Program-made: the position numbers and the translations under genes
Shown: positions 44,106 to 55,889 of the stretch, one piece after another
Layout: every line of letters begins with the position of its first letter
Numbering within the stretch: the stretch's first letter is position 1
Notes under the pieces: model-generated
What the model saw: the letters and a program-made list of their open reading frames with translations, nothing else
Told to the model about the DNA's origin: nothing
Database searches by the model: none
Assembly: GCF_047675955.1 (NCBI RefSeq)
Contig: NC_132925.1
Coordinates: 75,459,622-75,523,621 of the forward strand
Direction of reading: 5' to 3'
From: Chlorocebus sabaeus
Lineage: Eukaryota; Chordata; Mammalia; Primates; Cercopithecidae
DNA length: 64,000 nucleotides

Positions 44106-44962
44106 CCTCAGTTGCCTGGTTTGCCTCATTTTTATTTTCTTCAAATTCTCCTGAATAAGTAGAGGACATGAAACTGCTTGGCTACAGCACCTTCACAAAA
44201 CCACTTCTTCAACCGCTTTTGCTGAGTTCCCTGCCAATTGTGAGAAGCCCCTTTCCTGCTCATAATAGGAAAAGTGAAAGAGAAGAAAATAATGCAATTC
44301 CTGCTGGTTTAATTCCTGTATTCAGATTTTTTGTGGGAACATCTGATGGAAAAGTTGAGATTTTGCAATGGGATGCACAGCCTTTACTCAGAGTTGAGCA
44401 ATAAATGTGGTGCTCCCTAATGCGAGACTGGGCTCATCTGTGGAGCAAAACAGTCCAGTTACAGAATGGCTGTGCAGCATATTTAATCATCATGTAGGAA
44501 TTGGCTCAGAAGTTCTTGAGAATTTGAGGCATCCTGGTCTGTTAATGTGCTAAAGCCAGTTGCATTTATGCAATTGTGTTTACTGAAAAACAAGGCCAAT
44601 TCTTTTTAACTCCCCAAAGATCTTACTGCATTCAAATCTTTTACATTTGATTTCTTTATATCAAAAGGATTTTTCTTTTTTTGGGGGGGGGGGTTGGGGG
44701 GTGAATTTCCACTGTACCCTTCAATATTGGGCCCACCATTTAAAAATGATGTTAACATTGAGACATAATCTTCTGACCTCAAGAAAAAAAAAAGTGTTGG
44801 ATGAGGTTTGCAAATGGTGTTACTGTGAATCTGCTGCTTGCTACCAATGAAAGAGCAGTTGGCTGGGTTTGCCTTCCAAGGTGGAGAAGGTATTCAGTTT
44901 TCTTCTAGCAAATCAGAAAACATATCCATCTCAGTGGTGTAGCCACTGTACACCAGATCATG
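44106..44962. other. Non-repetitive stretch with a G-tract
   Basis: Contains G11-TT-G6 at 44683-44701. Otherwise nothing recognised. Confidence 0.45.
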
Positions 44963-45178
44963 GGTTGGCAAACTGTGTGGCCCATGGGCGAAATCTGGTC
45001 CTCAGCCTATTATTGTAAAAATGATTCTCTGAAACACATCCATGCTTAGCCATTTGTGTATTGTCCATGCCTGTTTCCGTGGCAAAGTTGAGTGGTTGCA
45101 ACAGAGACCACATGGCCCTCAAAGCCCAACATGCTTTTGCTTTTTGACCTTACAGAAAAAGTTTGCCAATCCCCGCTC
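44963..45178. mobile_element. hAT-type non-autonomous DNA transposon
   Basis: Left end GGGTTGGCAAACTGTGTGGC and right end AGAAAAAGTTTGCCAATCCC are inverted copies. Interior GTTGAGTGGTTGCAACAGAG and CCACATGGCCCTCAAAGCC fit a known MITE, name uncertain. Confidence 0.75.
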
Positions 45179-45184
45179 CAGAAG

Positions 45185-45320
45185 ACTGCTTCTCAGACTC
45201 TCATGTGCCCACGAATCACCTGCAGACCCTCTTCAGTAGGGCCGAGGATCTGCATTTCTAAAAGCTCCCCAGCATTGCCAATTCTGATGGTTCCCTGGAC
45301 CACACTTTGAGTAGCAAGAT
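45185..45320 (-). mobile_element. MER5A-type hAT element, reverse
   Basis: TGCTTCTCAGACTCTCATGT, CGAATCACCTGCAGACC and TGGACCACACTTTGAGTAGC. Lies within 10 bases of the previous DNA transposon. Confidence 0.8.
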
Positions 45321-45369
45321 TCTAGGAATTCACTGGACTGATGGGATATTTTTCTTATAGGATGCAAAT

Positions 45370-45535
45370 GGGTGGTGGTTGAGAGCACTGGGTTCAAGTC
45401 CCATTCCTCTTATCGTGGCAGGTTACCTAATGTCCCTAAGCTTTGGATTGCTGCTCTATAAAACAAAGAAGTGCTGTCTACAAAGTGTTTAGCACAGGGC
45501 CTGGCCTATAACATGAATTTCATACTTGTTGGTAG
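45370..45535 (+). mobile_element. MIR
   Basis: GTGGTTGAGAGCACTGGGTT, CAAGTCCCATTCCTC and AGCACAGGGCCTGGCC. Confidence 0.8.
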
Positions 45536-46036
45536 CTGATATACTGGGCCTACCCTGAGACATGTTACATTACCACATATTAATCAGCCCCGATCCCTAC
45601 TGTGGCCTTCACATCAGCCCTTGGAGGCCACCTTACAAGCAGAGGTTTTTATGAGTTTTCTGAGCCCCTGGAGGGCAGTTTTTGTTTAAAGGAAAGATTA
45701 TTTACAGGTGGCTTTGGTTTTAAAAATTAACATTCAATTAATTAACCAATTCTTCCTCAAGTTCAGCGTTCAGTCTTATTATTCTATCAAGTTTATAAAC
45801 CTTCAGTCTGTGTTTACAAACATAAATAACTTTATATTTTGAGATGCATTCATAAACACAAAGTAATTGGTTTCTTTTTAAATGATCTGGCTTGGCTCCT
45901 TCCTTCCCCAAGGAAAACACCTTTTCCTGTCTCTTTTAATAATTATTGTAATTCTCATAAATCAAACTTATAAATGTGGTGAACATTGACCTAAATATCC
46001 TAAAACTATATGTAAATGTCATGAGTTTTTTTTGTT

Positions 46037-46070
<34 letters not shown>

Positions 46071-48424
46071 TTTCAAATAAGCTTGTACTCCTTACTCAAG
46101 TAATTGGAGTAACAAGATGTTTTAAATTGAAATAACAAGAACAACCAGTAATTTGGAAGGGCCAAATTCTCTTAAATGTTAAAATGATTAAAGTGCAAAA
46201 TATTTATAGATTTCTTAACACAAACAATATAAAGTTTTGTAATAGGTTTGTTTCCCTTCAACATGTCTGTACCTCATTGTAAATCTGTCCAAGGTCAAAA
46301 GGTGCTTACTCACTAAGGAAACACTTGTCTTCTAAGGATACCGTGTCAGCTGGTTGAGATTGCACGATGATTGAAAACTTCAGGTGCGACACAAACTGGA
46401 TTCTTGTCCTTAATGCTGTTAGGATACCCTGAGTCCTATTTATACTTACTATGTCATTGATTTCATAGATTAATAAAGTGAGTGGTCAGATAGATAGCCT
46501 GTGACCCTTAGATTTAAGCTAGATGTTATAGAAGTCTGGAACACTCCAGGCTGCTCCATATTTCCTGTGTGGGGTTTGCATTTTTTTGTCTCTTAAAGTA
46601 TCTAAATGTTATGCCAGCTAACTCTAATGACCTTTGAGACTGTTGGAAAAAGGCACCTTTTCAAAAACTTTCTCTCTTAGGGCTACACATTTTCTAGATA
46701 TTCTAGATATTAAAGTGAGAACCTGTTTAACTTTGGATATCTTGACTTACACGTGGTCACAACTTCCAAGATTTTTCTGCCAGTGGGGTTGACTCCCAGT
46801 GGGGTTGTTAAACTCCTTTGGTGTTGAAGGCTATCACCATAGTTCAATATTATTCATGTGGTGCTTTTCTCTAACCTAATTATATAGTGGAAAAGTATTC
46901 TAGTTACAGTTGTTTGAAACTGTCTAGATTGTGCCGTTAACTCTTTCATTTTAAAGAAGACCAAAGACAGATGTTCACCATTCAAGTTCAAAGTCAGGCA
47001 GAAAAGACCTAAGATATGCCTGGGTTTGTGTTAGATGAAGTGGTTGAGTCTTTGCTTGGGAGACTAATGCTATCCACAACCTCCTTTTTTCATATCCTAA
47101 TTTTCTATAAGTAGATGTCATAATTTCTATGAGAGCAATGATGCAAGATATTTATTTAAATTTTGCCTACATTTTATTATTTGAAAATGTGAGCATGTCT
47201 TGGATTATATTGCCATAATTCATTTGAAAGATATTCATGTAAAAGATACTATTACTCCAGTTTTGGCCATTTGAAAAATGCCTGGATTGGGTACCTGATT
47301 TAGATGTTACCACTGAAAACTGCTTCTCTGGAATTGAGTTGAACCTCAGGTGCACACTGTAACATGTATTCATTTCTGTTACAAAACTGTACTTCACTGA
47401 TATATAATTTTATGAGCTAAGGCTTTCCAAGAAAAGAGTACTTTGTATCTTGCCATTATATTTACCTAAGGAGGGCCCATCTCTGCAACCAAAAGCAAGT
47501 CCAATTTTGTGTGGAATTCACACTTAAGTATCTCTTGCCTAACAGAGTTTTCTCTGTTGGGTATGGATTTATTTTGTAGTTAAGAGTAAAAGAAAGTTTT
47601 TAGGCATTTATATTTGGTGGTTCCAGAAGTTAACCCTGTCAATGTTGTTACGGGTAATAAATGCAACCCTGTTTCCTTGAAAGAATAAAGAAATGAAGCC
47701 ATTACCTTCTGTTCACGGTTACTATTAAAACTGCTGTGGTGTGGTCAATCTCTTTATCTTTTTTTGCAACATGTTTATCCACAATTGACAATTTTAAACA
47801 ATGAAAGATTCTTCAAATGATATAGACACAGTTGTGTTGCACATGTTGTAAATTTTTGTAGAATGCCAAGACACTTGACTTTCTCCCTTTCTCAGGAATC
47901 CATCTACCTTGCATTTGAATTTCACACTACCCTACCTGAGTTCTCGCTTGGGCCTCAGTGTTGTTGTTGTTGTTCACACTGAAGCACTTGAGAATAAAAT
48001 CAACCTTTAAAATTTTCATTAAGGTTCTAGATATAGTCATTGCTGCTCAGAGTATTTGAGTGTTCTATAGTTCTGGGAGCTTTAAAAAAACTATTGAAGT
48101 GCAGTTGAAAAAAAAAAATAGAACTGATTTAGTAAATCTTAAAAAGGGGTCGACCTTTTCGTTTTGACTTGAGTTCCAAATTTAAGTTCCCAAGTTAGCA
48201 TTTGGTACTTAAAAGCACAATGGTGATAATTAGGATCTGACTCTAGTTCTTACATCCCGGACTAGGAACAACTTTCTGATTAGCTAGAGTATCTTAGAAT
48301 CCTCTCTGATCTACTTGCTCCTATCTCTCTTCTATGCCATGTCATCAATGCCATCCTTATAGGCAATAACAGTAAATCTGTATGTATCTGAGTAAGTTCC
48401 CATTCTGAGTGTAACTTTCCTAAG
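45536..48424. other. Repeat-poor 2.9-kb block
   Basis: Apart from a T-rich run at 46026-46068, I recognise no interspersed repeat. It is AT-rich, with several AATAAA strings and no long frame. A 12-base direct repeat CCAGTGGGGTTG occurs at 46780-46791 and 46796-46807. Possible non-coding transcript, 3' UTR or conserved region, but nothing in the sequence decides this. Confidence 0.4.
46026..46068 (-). repeat. T-rich homopolymer run
   Basis: About 40 T with two G interruptions near its left end. It may be a reverse poly(A) tail, but no retroelement or processed pseudogene is recognised to its right. Confidence 0.9.
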
Positions 48425-48870
48425 AACAGTGTCAGGCAGGGAAGACTTTCCCTCTGCCCTCTGAGGGTTCAATAATTGAGTTTATGAAATAAACTGACAA
48501 TAGGCAGATTAACAAGAATAAAGATATCCATGTGCATGAGGGCACCACGTGAAAGAAGAGTGAATATATCCCAAACCTAGTGATATTTGGAAGCTCATAT
48601 ACCTTTCCTTAGGGAAGCAGATAGGAGGAGGTGGGCAAAGTAGAAGAGAGTAAGTGATTCCTGGGAAAGATGAGTAGGCCTTCTGAAGAACAGGCTGTGA
48701 CAAAAATCTGTCTGGGTGTGGTATCACCTGGAGATCTCTTCTCCTGTAAGCCGAAGTTCCCTGGTTGGTGAGATTCTCTGGGAGGGGATTCAGACAATTG
48801 ACTCCCTTTTGCAGTATCTGTCTTCAGACAACTAAGAGGAGCCCAGAGAAAGCCCCTTCTTGTATCCACT
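48425..48870. mobile_element. Possible old LTR, unassigned
   Basis: ACTGACAATAGGCAGATTAA, CAAGAATAAAGATATCC, GGAAGCTCATATACC and AAATCTGTCTGGGTGTGG feel like a repeated LTR motif set, but I cannot assign a family. Low confidence. Confidence 0.3.
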
Positions 48871-48992
48871 GTCTCCCAAGTGCCCTCAGTTTGAAATCAT
48901 CAGCATACCAAAGTGACATATTTGCAGTAGTATCTCCTGAACTCCTTCAGCAGTAACTGTTTCTTAGCTTAGTTTTATCCACTAATTTCATC

Positions 48993-49190
48993 TCTGTTCA
49001 TTCAATGAATCAATAAATATTTGAGTACCTTCTATGTTCCAGGTGCTATGCTGGATCTGGTGTTGAAGTGGTGGATAAGTGTGGGCCCTGCTATCATGTG
49101 GTTTTATATTCTAGAAGGGAAGACCAACGTGGAACAGATAACCATGGGATCATTTAGCCACAGCTATGATGAGCAAATACCATATTGTGC
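48993..49190 (-). mobile_element. L2, reverse 3' end
   Basis: CATTCAATGAATCAATAAAT, GAGTACCTTCTATGTTCC and AGGTGCTATGCTGG are the reversed L2 tail. Confidence 0.75.
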
Positions 49191-50019
49191 TTAGTACAAT
49201 GACAATCACTTGCAGACCATATGATTAAGAATTATTGGTAACCATTGGAGAGGAACTTCTGAGATCCACTTAGTTCAATTTAGACTTTCCTGCATTGTTG
49301 GCTAATGGGTTTTTAGAGCAGTTTCCTAGGTGTTTGTCACTTTTGCCAAGGTTCAGTCCTGGAAAGTTTTTAAAAGTTAAGATTTAAACACTATCAGCCA
49401 ACAAACACAAATACTATGAGTTCTCCCTCTTTGTTCTTACTATTCTCACAAAATTAATATGTCTGTGTGTGGCATGATCGTGTGTATATGTTACTATGCA
49501 TATTCCCTAAACTCCATTTTTTTGGCTCAGGTTTAAGCATTTGTTCCTTGTCAATGATTTATTTTTTTTAAAAAATTTCTCTCTACCTCATACCACTGAC
49601 TCTATGGAAATGCTGTTTTGGTCTAACAATTCAGCAGTGACTAAGATAGATTCAAGCCCTAGAAAGGCTCATAAATATGGCCCTAGTAAAGAAAAGTAAT
49701 GATGAACAAGATGTATGGTGGCAGGCATAAACACAAGAAACTGATCTGATTTTCTTTTTTACAAGCCCTAATTCTGGTCCTACCACTGTAATAATAGATC
49801 TTGCTCATCATAGGAAATGACAGATGCATCAGAAGTGTCAGAGAATAAGTGATTTCTGGTATACTTTTCATCAGTTGATGCTAAAACTTTTATCAGTCCA
49901 TTTCACTTTGTCTCTTAATATGTGGATAGCAGGGATGTCTCATGAGGGCGTCTGGCAATTGTAGAAGCCTGAACCATGAAGCGGAACATTTCTATCTGGT
50001 CCAAATGAAGAGACATCAT
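49191..50019. other. Non-repetitive stretch
   Basis: Nothing recognised. Confidence 0.4.
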
Positions 50020-50694
50020 TCAGATGCAAAAATAGCCAAGTGCCAGCGTGCAGATTAATATTCCGCAATGAAAAGATGTGCACTCTGTCTGCCAGCACCC
50101 ACTCACACATTTGCTGACAAATACATTCTCCTCAGGTGGAGTCCTACCCCCACCTCTGGCCAAGACTTGTGTTTGAGAAGTGTTTCCAGATGCATTCAGT
50201 TGCTGACATCTTAAAGAATGAGAGTGGGCTCTTAGGATCCAGCTGTGCAATCTCACTGTCCACACAGGTCCTTCCATAAATGCTGTTATCCCCTTAGTGG
50301 GGTCTCCTGAAATGCCACCTTGGAGCAGTTCAGGCATTTGCCAAGCCAAATGAATTTGGCAACAGAGAGCTATGCTGTTTCCATACAAAGCTATGGGTGC
50401 ATTCTTAGTATAAATAAATGGTGCCAATTCCTGCCAGGTGAGCAGACTACTTCTGGAAGCATGTTGGGTGGTTTGGTGGGTTGTTAACAGCTTCAGGCTG
50501 CTAGAACCTGAGTTACAAATGCAGATACCTAAGGGGGTGGAAGGCATGTAGAGTGAAGTCAGTGGAAGTAAGAGCTCCCATGAAAGTAGAAGGAACTGGA
50601 GAAACCAAAGATCACAGGTCTCCTCCCCTGTTTCTGGCTCACTACCACCTTGTGAAAATTTAGGGCCCAGTTTGTCTGATCTTAAATTTCTCAA
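50020..50694 (-). other. Longest open frame in window (about 224 codons), no known domain
   Basis: Uninterrupted minus-strand frame with ATG at 50694. It is rich in Ser, Leu, Thr and Cys and has a hydrophobic LLLSWELLLPL-like patch near residue 35. No repeat family is recognised underneath. No intron, Kozak context or domain supports it as a gene. An orphan frame, a transcript exon or chance are all possible; I favour chance. Confidence 0.2.
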
Positions 50695-50837
50695 AAGAAG
50701 CTGGAAATTCTGCTTTTTACATAAAATGTCCTAATTTTAAAAAGTCAGCAGCTAATAGAGATGTTTTGGAACACTGCATGGGCCAAACACAACACATCTG
50801 TTAGCCAGAGGGTTGTTTTGTGCTGGAGCCTGGCTGC

Positions 50838-50986
50838 TCCAAGTGTGGTCCTCAGCCTCATCGTCACCTGGTTACTAGTTGAAAATGCAGAATCTCAGGT
50901 CTCACCCAGGACCTACAGGGTCAGAATCTGCATTTTAACCAGATCCCAGGGAGTTCCTGTGCACATTAAAATTTGAGAATTACTGT
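50838..50986 (+). mobile_element. MER5A-type hAT element
   Basis: CTCCAAGTGTGGTCCTCAGC, CATCGTCACCTGGTTACTAG, TCAGAATCTGCATTTTAACC and AAATTTGAGAATTACTGTG follow MER5A with both ends. Confidence 0.85.
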
Positions 50987-51149
50987 GCTGGAGGTCTTAT
51001 GCAGGTACTTGCTCACTCAATGTAAGAAGCAACTTTTTTTTTTTTTTTTAATCGTTGGCTAGAAATATTTTTAACGGAGTTCCATTTTAAAGTCCAAAAT
51101 AACTTCAGGTTTAAAGTATTAGCTTAGATGTACCTTATTTGAGGAGAGC

Positions 51150-51335
51150 TCCTCCCTAAAACCAGGTTATATGTTCTTCCTCTGTGACTCTGTACCACCA
51201 TGCTCTTATTCATGTTCATCTGTTGACTTGAGGACCCTATAAAGGCAAAGACCATGTCTTATTCTTTTAGTATTTCCAGCACTGTCAGAATGCCCAGCAC
51301 ATAGGAATGTACAATGAAAGAATGAATTCTGAGAA
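51150..51335 (+). mobile_element. L2 3' end
   Basis: AGGCAAAGACCATGTCTTAT, AGAATGCCCAGCACATAGG and GAAAGAATGAATTC. Confidence 0.8.
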
Positions 51336-51429
51336 ACCCCATAGTTGCAATTATTAAACATTTCATATTAACTTGAAGAGTCTAATTAGACTTGTTAGTA
51401 GGAAAATTCCTTCTGTAGCTCCACTGCAG

Positions 51430-51585
51430 CTGTACCGTCGTCTTCTTGTCCATTCCTTTGGGGTATATCGTCTGTTCCACTGCATGTCCCCCTCACTCTT
51501 ACATTCCTAGGACTTGCCCCATGACCTGGCATATAGCAGATGCTCAGTAAGATCCATCTGATGTTGAATGGATGAACTAGAAAAA
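51430..51585 (+). mobile_element. L2 3' end, second copy
   Basis: ATGACCTGGCATATAGCAGA then GCTCAGTAAGATCCATC and GTTGAATGGATGAACTAG. Confidence 0.7.
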
Positions 51586-52053
51586 ACAAAGAGCTCAGTG
51601 GTGGCTCCTGTGTTAAATTAGTGCTTCTCTCATCATGATCCTTTAATTACCTATCCAAGTTAGAGACTCGTGGCTTAATCATGGACTTAGAAAAAAAACT
51701 ATGGTATATATCATATATATGTACATATACTCTAACAGAGTGCTCACTAGCTCTACCCTGAATTTTAATGGGGCTCTAGTGCCCTTAAAGATGGAGTGTG
51801 TATTTCATTATGGAAAGATTGGGTTGCATCACTTTCGTGTTTATCTTATTCAAATAGAATGGTCAGGAGACCTCTCTTTCCTAGGTATTCTTATGAAATC
51901 TGAATTGAATCTTCACTATCCCCACTGATCACATTCTTTATCCACAGATTCTTTGAAATAGCATGTTATTTAAGAAGAAGGAAAATGGAGCCAAGCAGAT
52001 ACAAAGATAACATTTCCTATGTTAGTGTTGACTTTTTATATATTCCCTAGAAG
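51586..52053. other. Non-repetitive stretch
   Basis: AT-rich near 51690-51730; nothing else recognised. Confidence 0.4.
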
Positions 52054-52058
52054 GGCTA

Positions 52059-52417
52059 TGATATGGCTTGGCTGTGTCCCCACGCAAATATCATCTTGAA
52101 TTGTAGCTCCCATAATTCCAACATGTTGTGGGAGGGACCTGGTGAGATAATGGAATCATGGAGGCAGTTTCCTCCATACTGTTATCATGGTAGTGAATAA
52201 GTCTCATGAGATCTAATGGTTTTATAAGGGTTTCCTCTTTCACTTGGCTCTCATTCTCTCTTGCCTGCTGCCATGTAAGATGTGCCTTTCACCTTCTGCC
52301 ATGATTGTGAGGCCTCCCTAGCCACGTGGAGCTGTGAGTCCATTAAACCTCTTTTTCTTTATAAATTACCCAGTCTCAATTATGTCTTTATCAGCAGTGT
52401 AAAAATAGACTAATATG
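52059..52417 (+). mobile_element. Solo THE1-type LTR with target duplication
   Basis: Complete LTR from TGATATGGCTTGGCTGTGTC to ATAGACTAATATG, with GTTTTATAAGGG (TATA-like) and ATTAAACCTC (polyA-like) blocks. Perfect 5-base duplication GGCTA at 52054-52058 and 52418-52422. No internal sequence, so formed by LTR-LTR recombination. Confidence 0.95.
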
Positions 52418-52422
52418 GGCTA

Positions 52423-53564
52423 CTTGTCAGTGGGGTAAAACCTTTTGATCCAAATACAAATAAGTTGGATTTTTAGAAAATTACAATGGGATATTTTGGG
52501 ATGCTGTTATTTGATAGAAGTTGACATCTCATAGTTCTTATCTACATGCAATATACACTGACACTCTTGTCTTCTAAGAGAATTTATTCCAGTCAGCTAC
52601 ATTCTCTTGTCCCAAAGTGGAATAGTCTCCCATTTTTGTATTTGTGCATGTGCTGAGTTTTCTGTGGTTGTTCGTTTGTGATTTCAATGACTTGTTTTGG
52701 ACCTCCAGGGCTGCCTTCTAGCATGGCCATTCTGAGAATCAGACTTCAGTTTTGAAAGGCATAGTAATGACTTTCGGTTAAGAATTTTGTTTTAGACCAA
52801 ATAGAGCAGAAAACTGGCTTTTTGTTTGTGTTGTGAAAGCTAACCTTTCTGTTGATTGCATAAAGTGAAAGAATAGTTGTTACTTTTGAGAATTAAAATA
52901 CAGTTAATAAAGATATTTGATTATAATGAACTAAGGCTTTTATAAAATTTCTTTGAATGACAAGGTTGTTAAGTATGCTCTTGAGTTTGTAGCCAACTGT
53001 TTTTTTTTCTTATTTTCAATGTTAAAGAACAGTAACTTGGTAGGCCTTTAATAAGTGTTTGCATAATTAGAGGAAAAGTATAGAAAGATACACATTAAAT
53101 TATTAATAGTTTGTTACATTAGCAAGGTGAAGTTGAAGGGTAAGAGAAGGAGAGGGAATCATTATTACTTTATATACTTTAGACTTTGAATTTAAAAAGC
53201 TTGTATTGTTTTGTAATTTAATTGACTGAAATAAAATGTATGAAGAATTGAGGAAGTGTATGACCTAAAAAACTTAAATTAATAAAGTCTGATTGAACCT
53301 TACTCATATTATGTTTTTGAAGTTAATTCTGAAAGTCATATGTATCAGTGAGAATCTTTTAATGAAATTTGGTGTGTGGATGGGTGGGCACACTTTTGGT
53401 CCACTGTGTTCAAGGTCCAAAATGTATTCCTGTGAGATTTCCTTAGGGCACAATAGGATTTTGTGGTGTTGATTATTGACATAACTACTGACATTGATAA
53501 ATTTTTTATAACTATTGTATAAAATAAATATTTCTATGGGAGAAAAATGAATATGTTAAGAGTC
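52423..53564. other. Non-repetitive AT-rich stretch
   Basis: Nothing recognised. Confidence 0.4.
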
Positions 53565-53775
53565 AGTGTTGTATAGTTTAGGAGCCAGACTGACTGGGTT
53601 CAAATTCTGGCTGTGTCACATTCTAATTGTGTGTGACCTTGGTCAAAGTTACCAGATCTGTGTGCTTTAATTCCTTCATCTGTGAAATAAATAACAGCAC
53701 TGCCCCCAAAGGTTTGTTGAAGAGAGATGAATTACTTTGTTTAAAGCCCTTTGAGGAATGCCTTATATGACATAA
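53565..53775 (+). mobile_element. MIR, nearly full
   Basis: AGTTTAGGAGCCAGACTGAC, TGGGTTCAAATTCTGGCTG, TGTGTGACCTTGGTC, CCTTCATCTGTGAAATAAA. Confidence 0.9.
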
Positions 53776-53777
53776 AT

Positions 53778-54145
53778 ACTGTTATGAGTTAGCTTATGCT
53801 GTATAACAAAACATCCTAACATTTAGTAGCTTAAAAAAGCATACATCTATTATTTCTCATGATTTTGGATTGTCTGGGCAGTTCTTCTCATCTGGGCTGC
53901 CTTGACTGAGGCTGGATAGTCCAGCATGGCTTCACTTACATGGTTAGTATAATGGCAGGTGGGCTAATAGCAACTGAGCTTGTTCCCATGTCTGTGGTCA
54001 TAGGGTTCTCAATAGCAGCAAAATTCCATTGGTTAAAGCAAGTTACATAGCCCAACCCAGAGTCAGTATAGGAGGGGACTACTCGAGCACATGTACAGGT
54101 GAGGGACTTAGACAATTTTTGCAGATAATCTACTTCAAACACGTT
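53778..54145 (-). mobile_element. MLT1-type LTR, reverse
   Basis: TATGCTGTATAACAAAACAT, TTTAGTAGCTTAAAAAAGC, TCCAGCATGGCTTCACTTAC and CCATTGGTTAAAGCAAG. Confidence 0.75.
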
Positions 54146-54159
54146 AGAAGCATTAGCTG

Positions 54160-54196
54160 CTATTATTATTATTATTACTATTACTATTATTATCAT
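54160..54196. repeat. (ATT/ACT)n imperfect microsatellite
   Basis: TATTATTATTATTATTACTA continuing to TATTATTATCATC at the end of the MLT1 LTR. Confidence 0.9.
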
Positions 54197-54711
54197 CTTT
54201 CCAAACATAAAGCTACTGAAATTAACTGCTCTTGACTAAGTCTTTAGTCATTAACATTTGCTATTTCCAAACATTATGGGAGCCTCAAAAATTAATACTT
54301 GCAACAAGAGAGTTTTTAAGAGGAGCTTATTCTGCAGGGCTGAAATTATTATTTTTGTTACAAACTGTAGCTGTCCCTACTGGTCTCCCTGGGAGCATTT
54401 TGCAGGTTATAAAATACAGCGATTACTATGGTAATCATATTGCAAGTATAAAATGGCTTTGACCTACTTGTTAAAATGCAGTGTGTATTAAAATAAAGAC
54501 TGTGAGCTTAAAGCTAAATGAACTCAGAATAAAAACAGAATAGCAAGTCCAAAGTGCTGGGGAGATCTTCAAAGGAAAGGAGGGCATTTGATAAAGAGGA
54601 TGCATTTTCCCTTATTCTCTTCATTTTCCCCTTGGTGTGATGACTGCTGAAAAATGACACCAGTCTCAGAGAGTGCTTCTGCTCCCAGCCTGACTCGAAG
54701 GCAGAATTTTT
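54197..54711. other. Non-repetitive stretch
   Basis: Nothing recognised. Confidence 0.4.
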
Positions 54712-54890
54712 TTTTTAATAATAAGAGCTACCATTTGCAGAGCCATTTACTGTGAACCAGGCAGTGTGCTGGGTCTTTCTACACACTCAGTTCCTCATCA
54801 TGACATGTCCCTGAAACAGAAATTATTTTTCTGCTTTTATAAATGAAGAAACTGAGGCAGAGAAAGACTAAATGACTTGCCCCAAGCATA
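54712..54890 (-). mobile_element. MIR, reverse
   Basis: AATAATAAGAGCTACCATTT, GAACCAGGCAGTGTGCTGGG and GAAACTGAGGCAGAGAAAG. Confidence 0.85.
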
Positions 54891-55029
54891 GGAATTATTT
54901 CCCTCAAAGGCTTAGATCACTGAGGACCCATGAATCAGAATTGTGAGACCAAAAATAAGTTGGCCACAATTACATGAGTTGATTCCGTTTCCACAAGGCT
55001 CTATTTTGGGGACATTTTCATTGCTTTTG

Positions 55030-55885
55030 TCAATTGAATTATTCATTTATTCAACAGATATTCATTATATGCCTATTTGCCAGACAGCATGCTAATTGCT
55101 GTGTTAGTCCACAGACAGGGCCCCTGGAGGGCTTTCCTGTGGTCAAAGAAGGCTTCCCACATGTCTAAGGTGGGACTTGGCATATAAGAAGACATTATTA
55201 AAGGATAAGAACCTATCTGTTTCAGGAAGCATAGTAACAGCAAGAACCCAAGAGGACCTGAAAACAGCTCAGTTTAGCAAGAATGTGGAGACCAGGATCT
55301 GCGGGAAAGTTATGATAAAGAAAGTTGCCATCGTAAGCAAGAGTCACATCTCAAAGGGCTTTGTGAGTTGGGTTTCTTCATCTGAGAGCACAAGGGAGTC
55401 ACAGAAGAGTCTGAGCGGGGAATGACATGATCAGATGGGTCATTTAGCAAGATGACTGCAGCCACAGTATATAAAATAGAATTGAGACGGGGGTGAAGGG
55501 AGGAGAGGCAAGATCTCTGCCTGACAGTCCAGTTAGTAAGACCGATTCAGCAGTGTCGGAGAGAGATGATAGTGCCTGGAGCGGGCCATTGCATCAAGAA
55601 TAGAGAAGGGGCAATAGAGAAGCAAAGAGCATTGGGGATACATGGAAGCTGTTTGGATGTGGAGGGAATGAGAGAGGTTGAGGATGGCATTTGGTATCTG
55701 ACATGGAGTCTTGGTAGATGGTTCCCCTGATGAGAGGAACTTAGAAGGAGGAAGATGATACATCAGTTGTGGACAAGTTGACTTTGCACCTGTGGGGCTT
55801 CCAGGCAAACACACCCAGAAGAAAATTAGGACATATGAGTCTGGACCTTAGGAGAGATTTCTGGGCTGGAGATGAAATTTGAGAT
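55030..55885 (-). mobile_element. L2, reverse, long
   Basis: TTCATTTATTCAACAGATAT, GGGAATGACATGATCAGATG, CAGAGAGTGTCGGAGAGA-like region, AGAGATGATAGTGCCTGG and GGACATATGAGTCTGG with TTTCTGGGCTGGAGATG are reverse L2 3' UTR and upstream. Confidence 0.8.
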
Positions 55886-55889
55886 TAGC

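Noticed and set aside
50020..50694. Calling the 224-codon frame a protein-coding gene
   Set aside because: No domain, no start context, no splice or promoter evidence; kept as an observation only.
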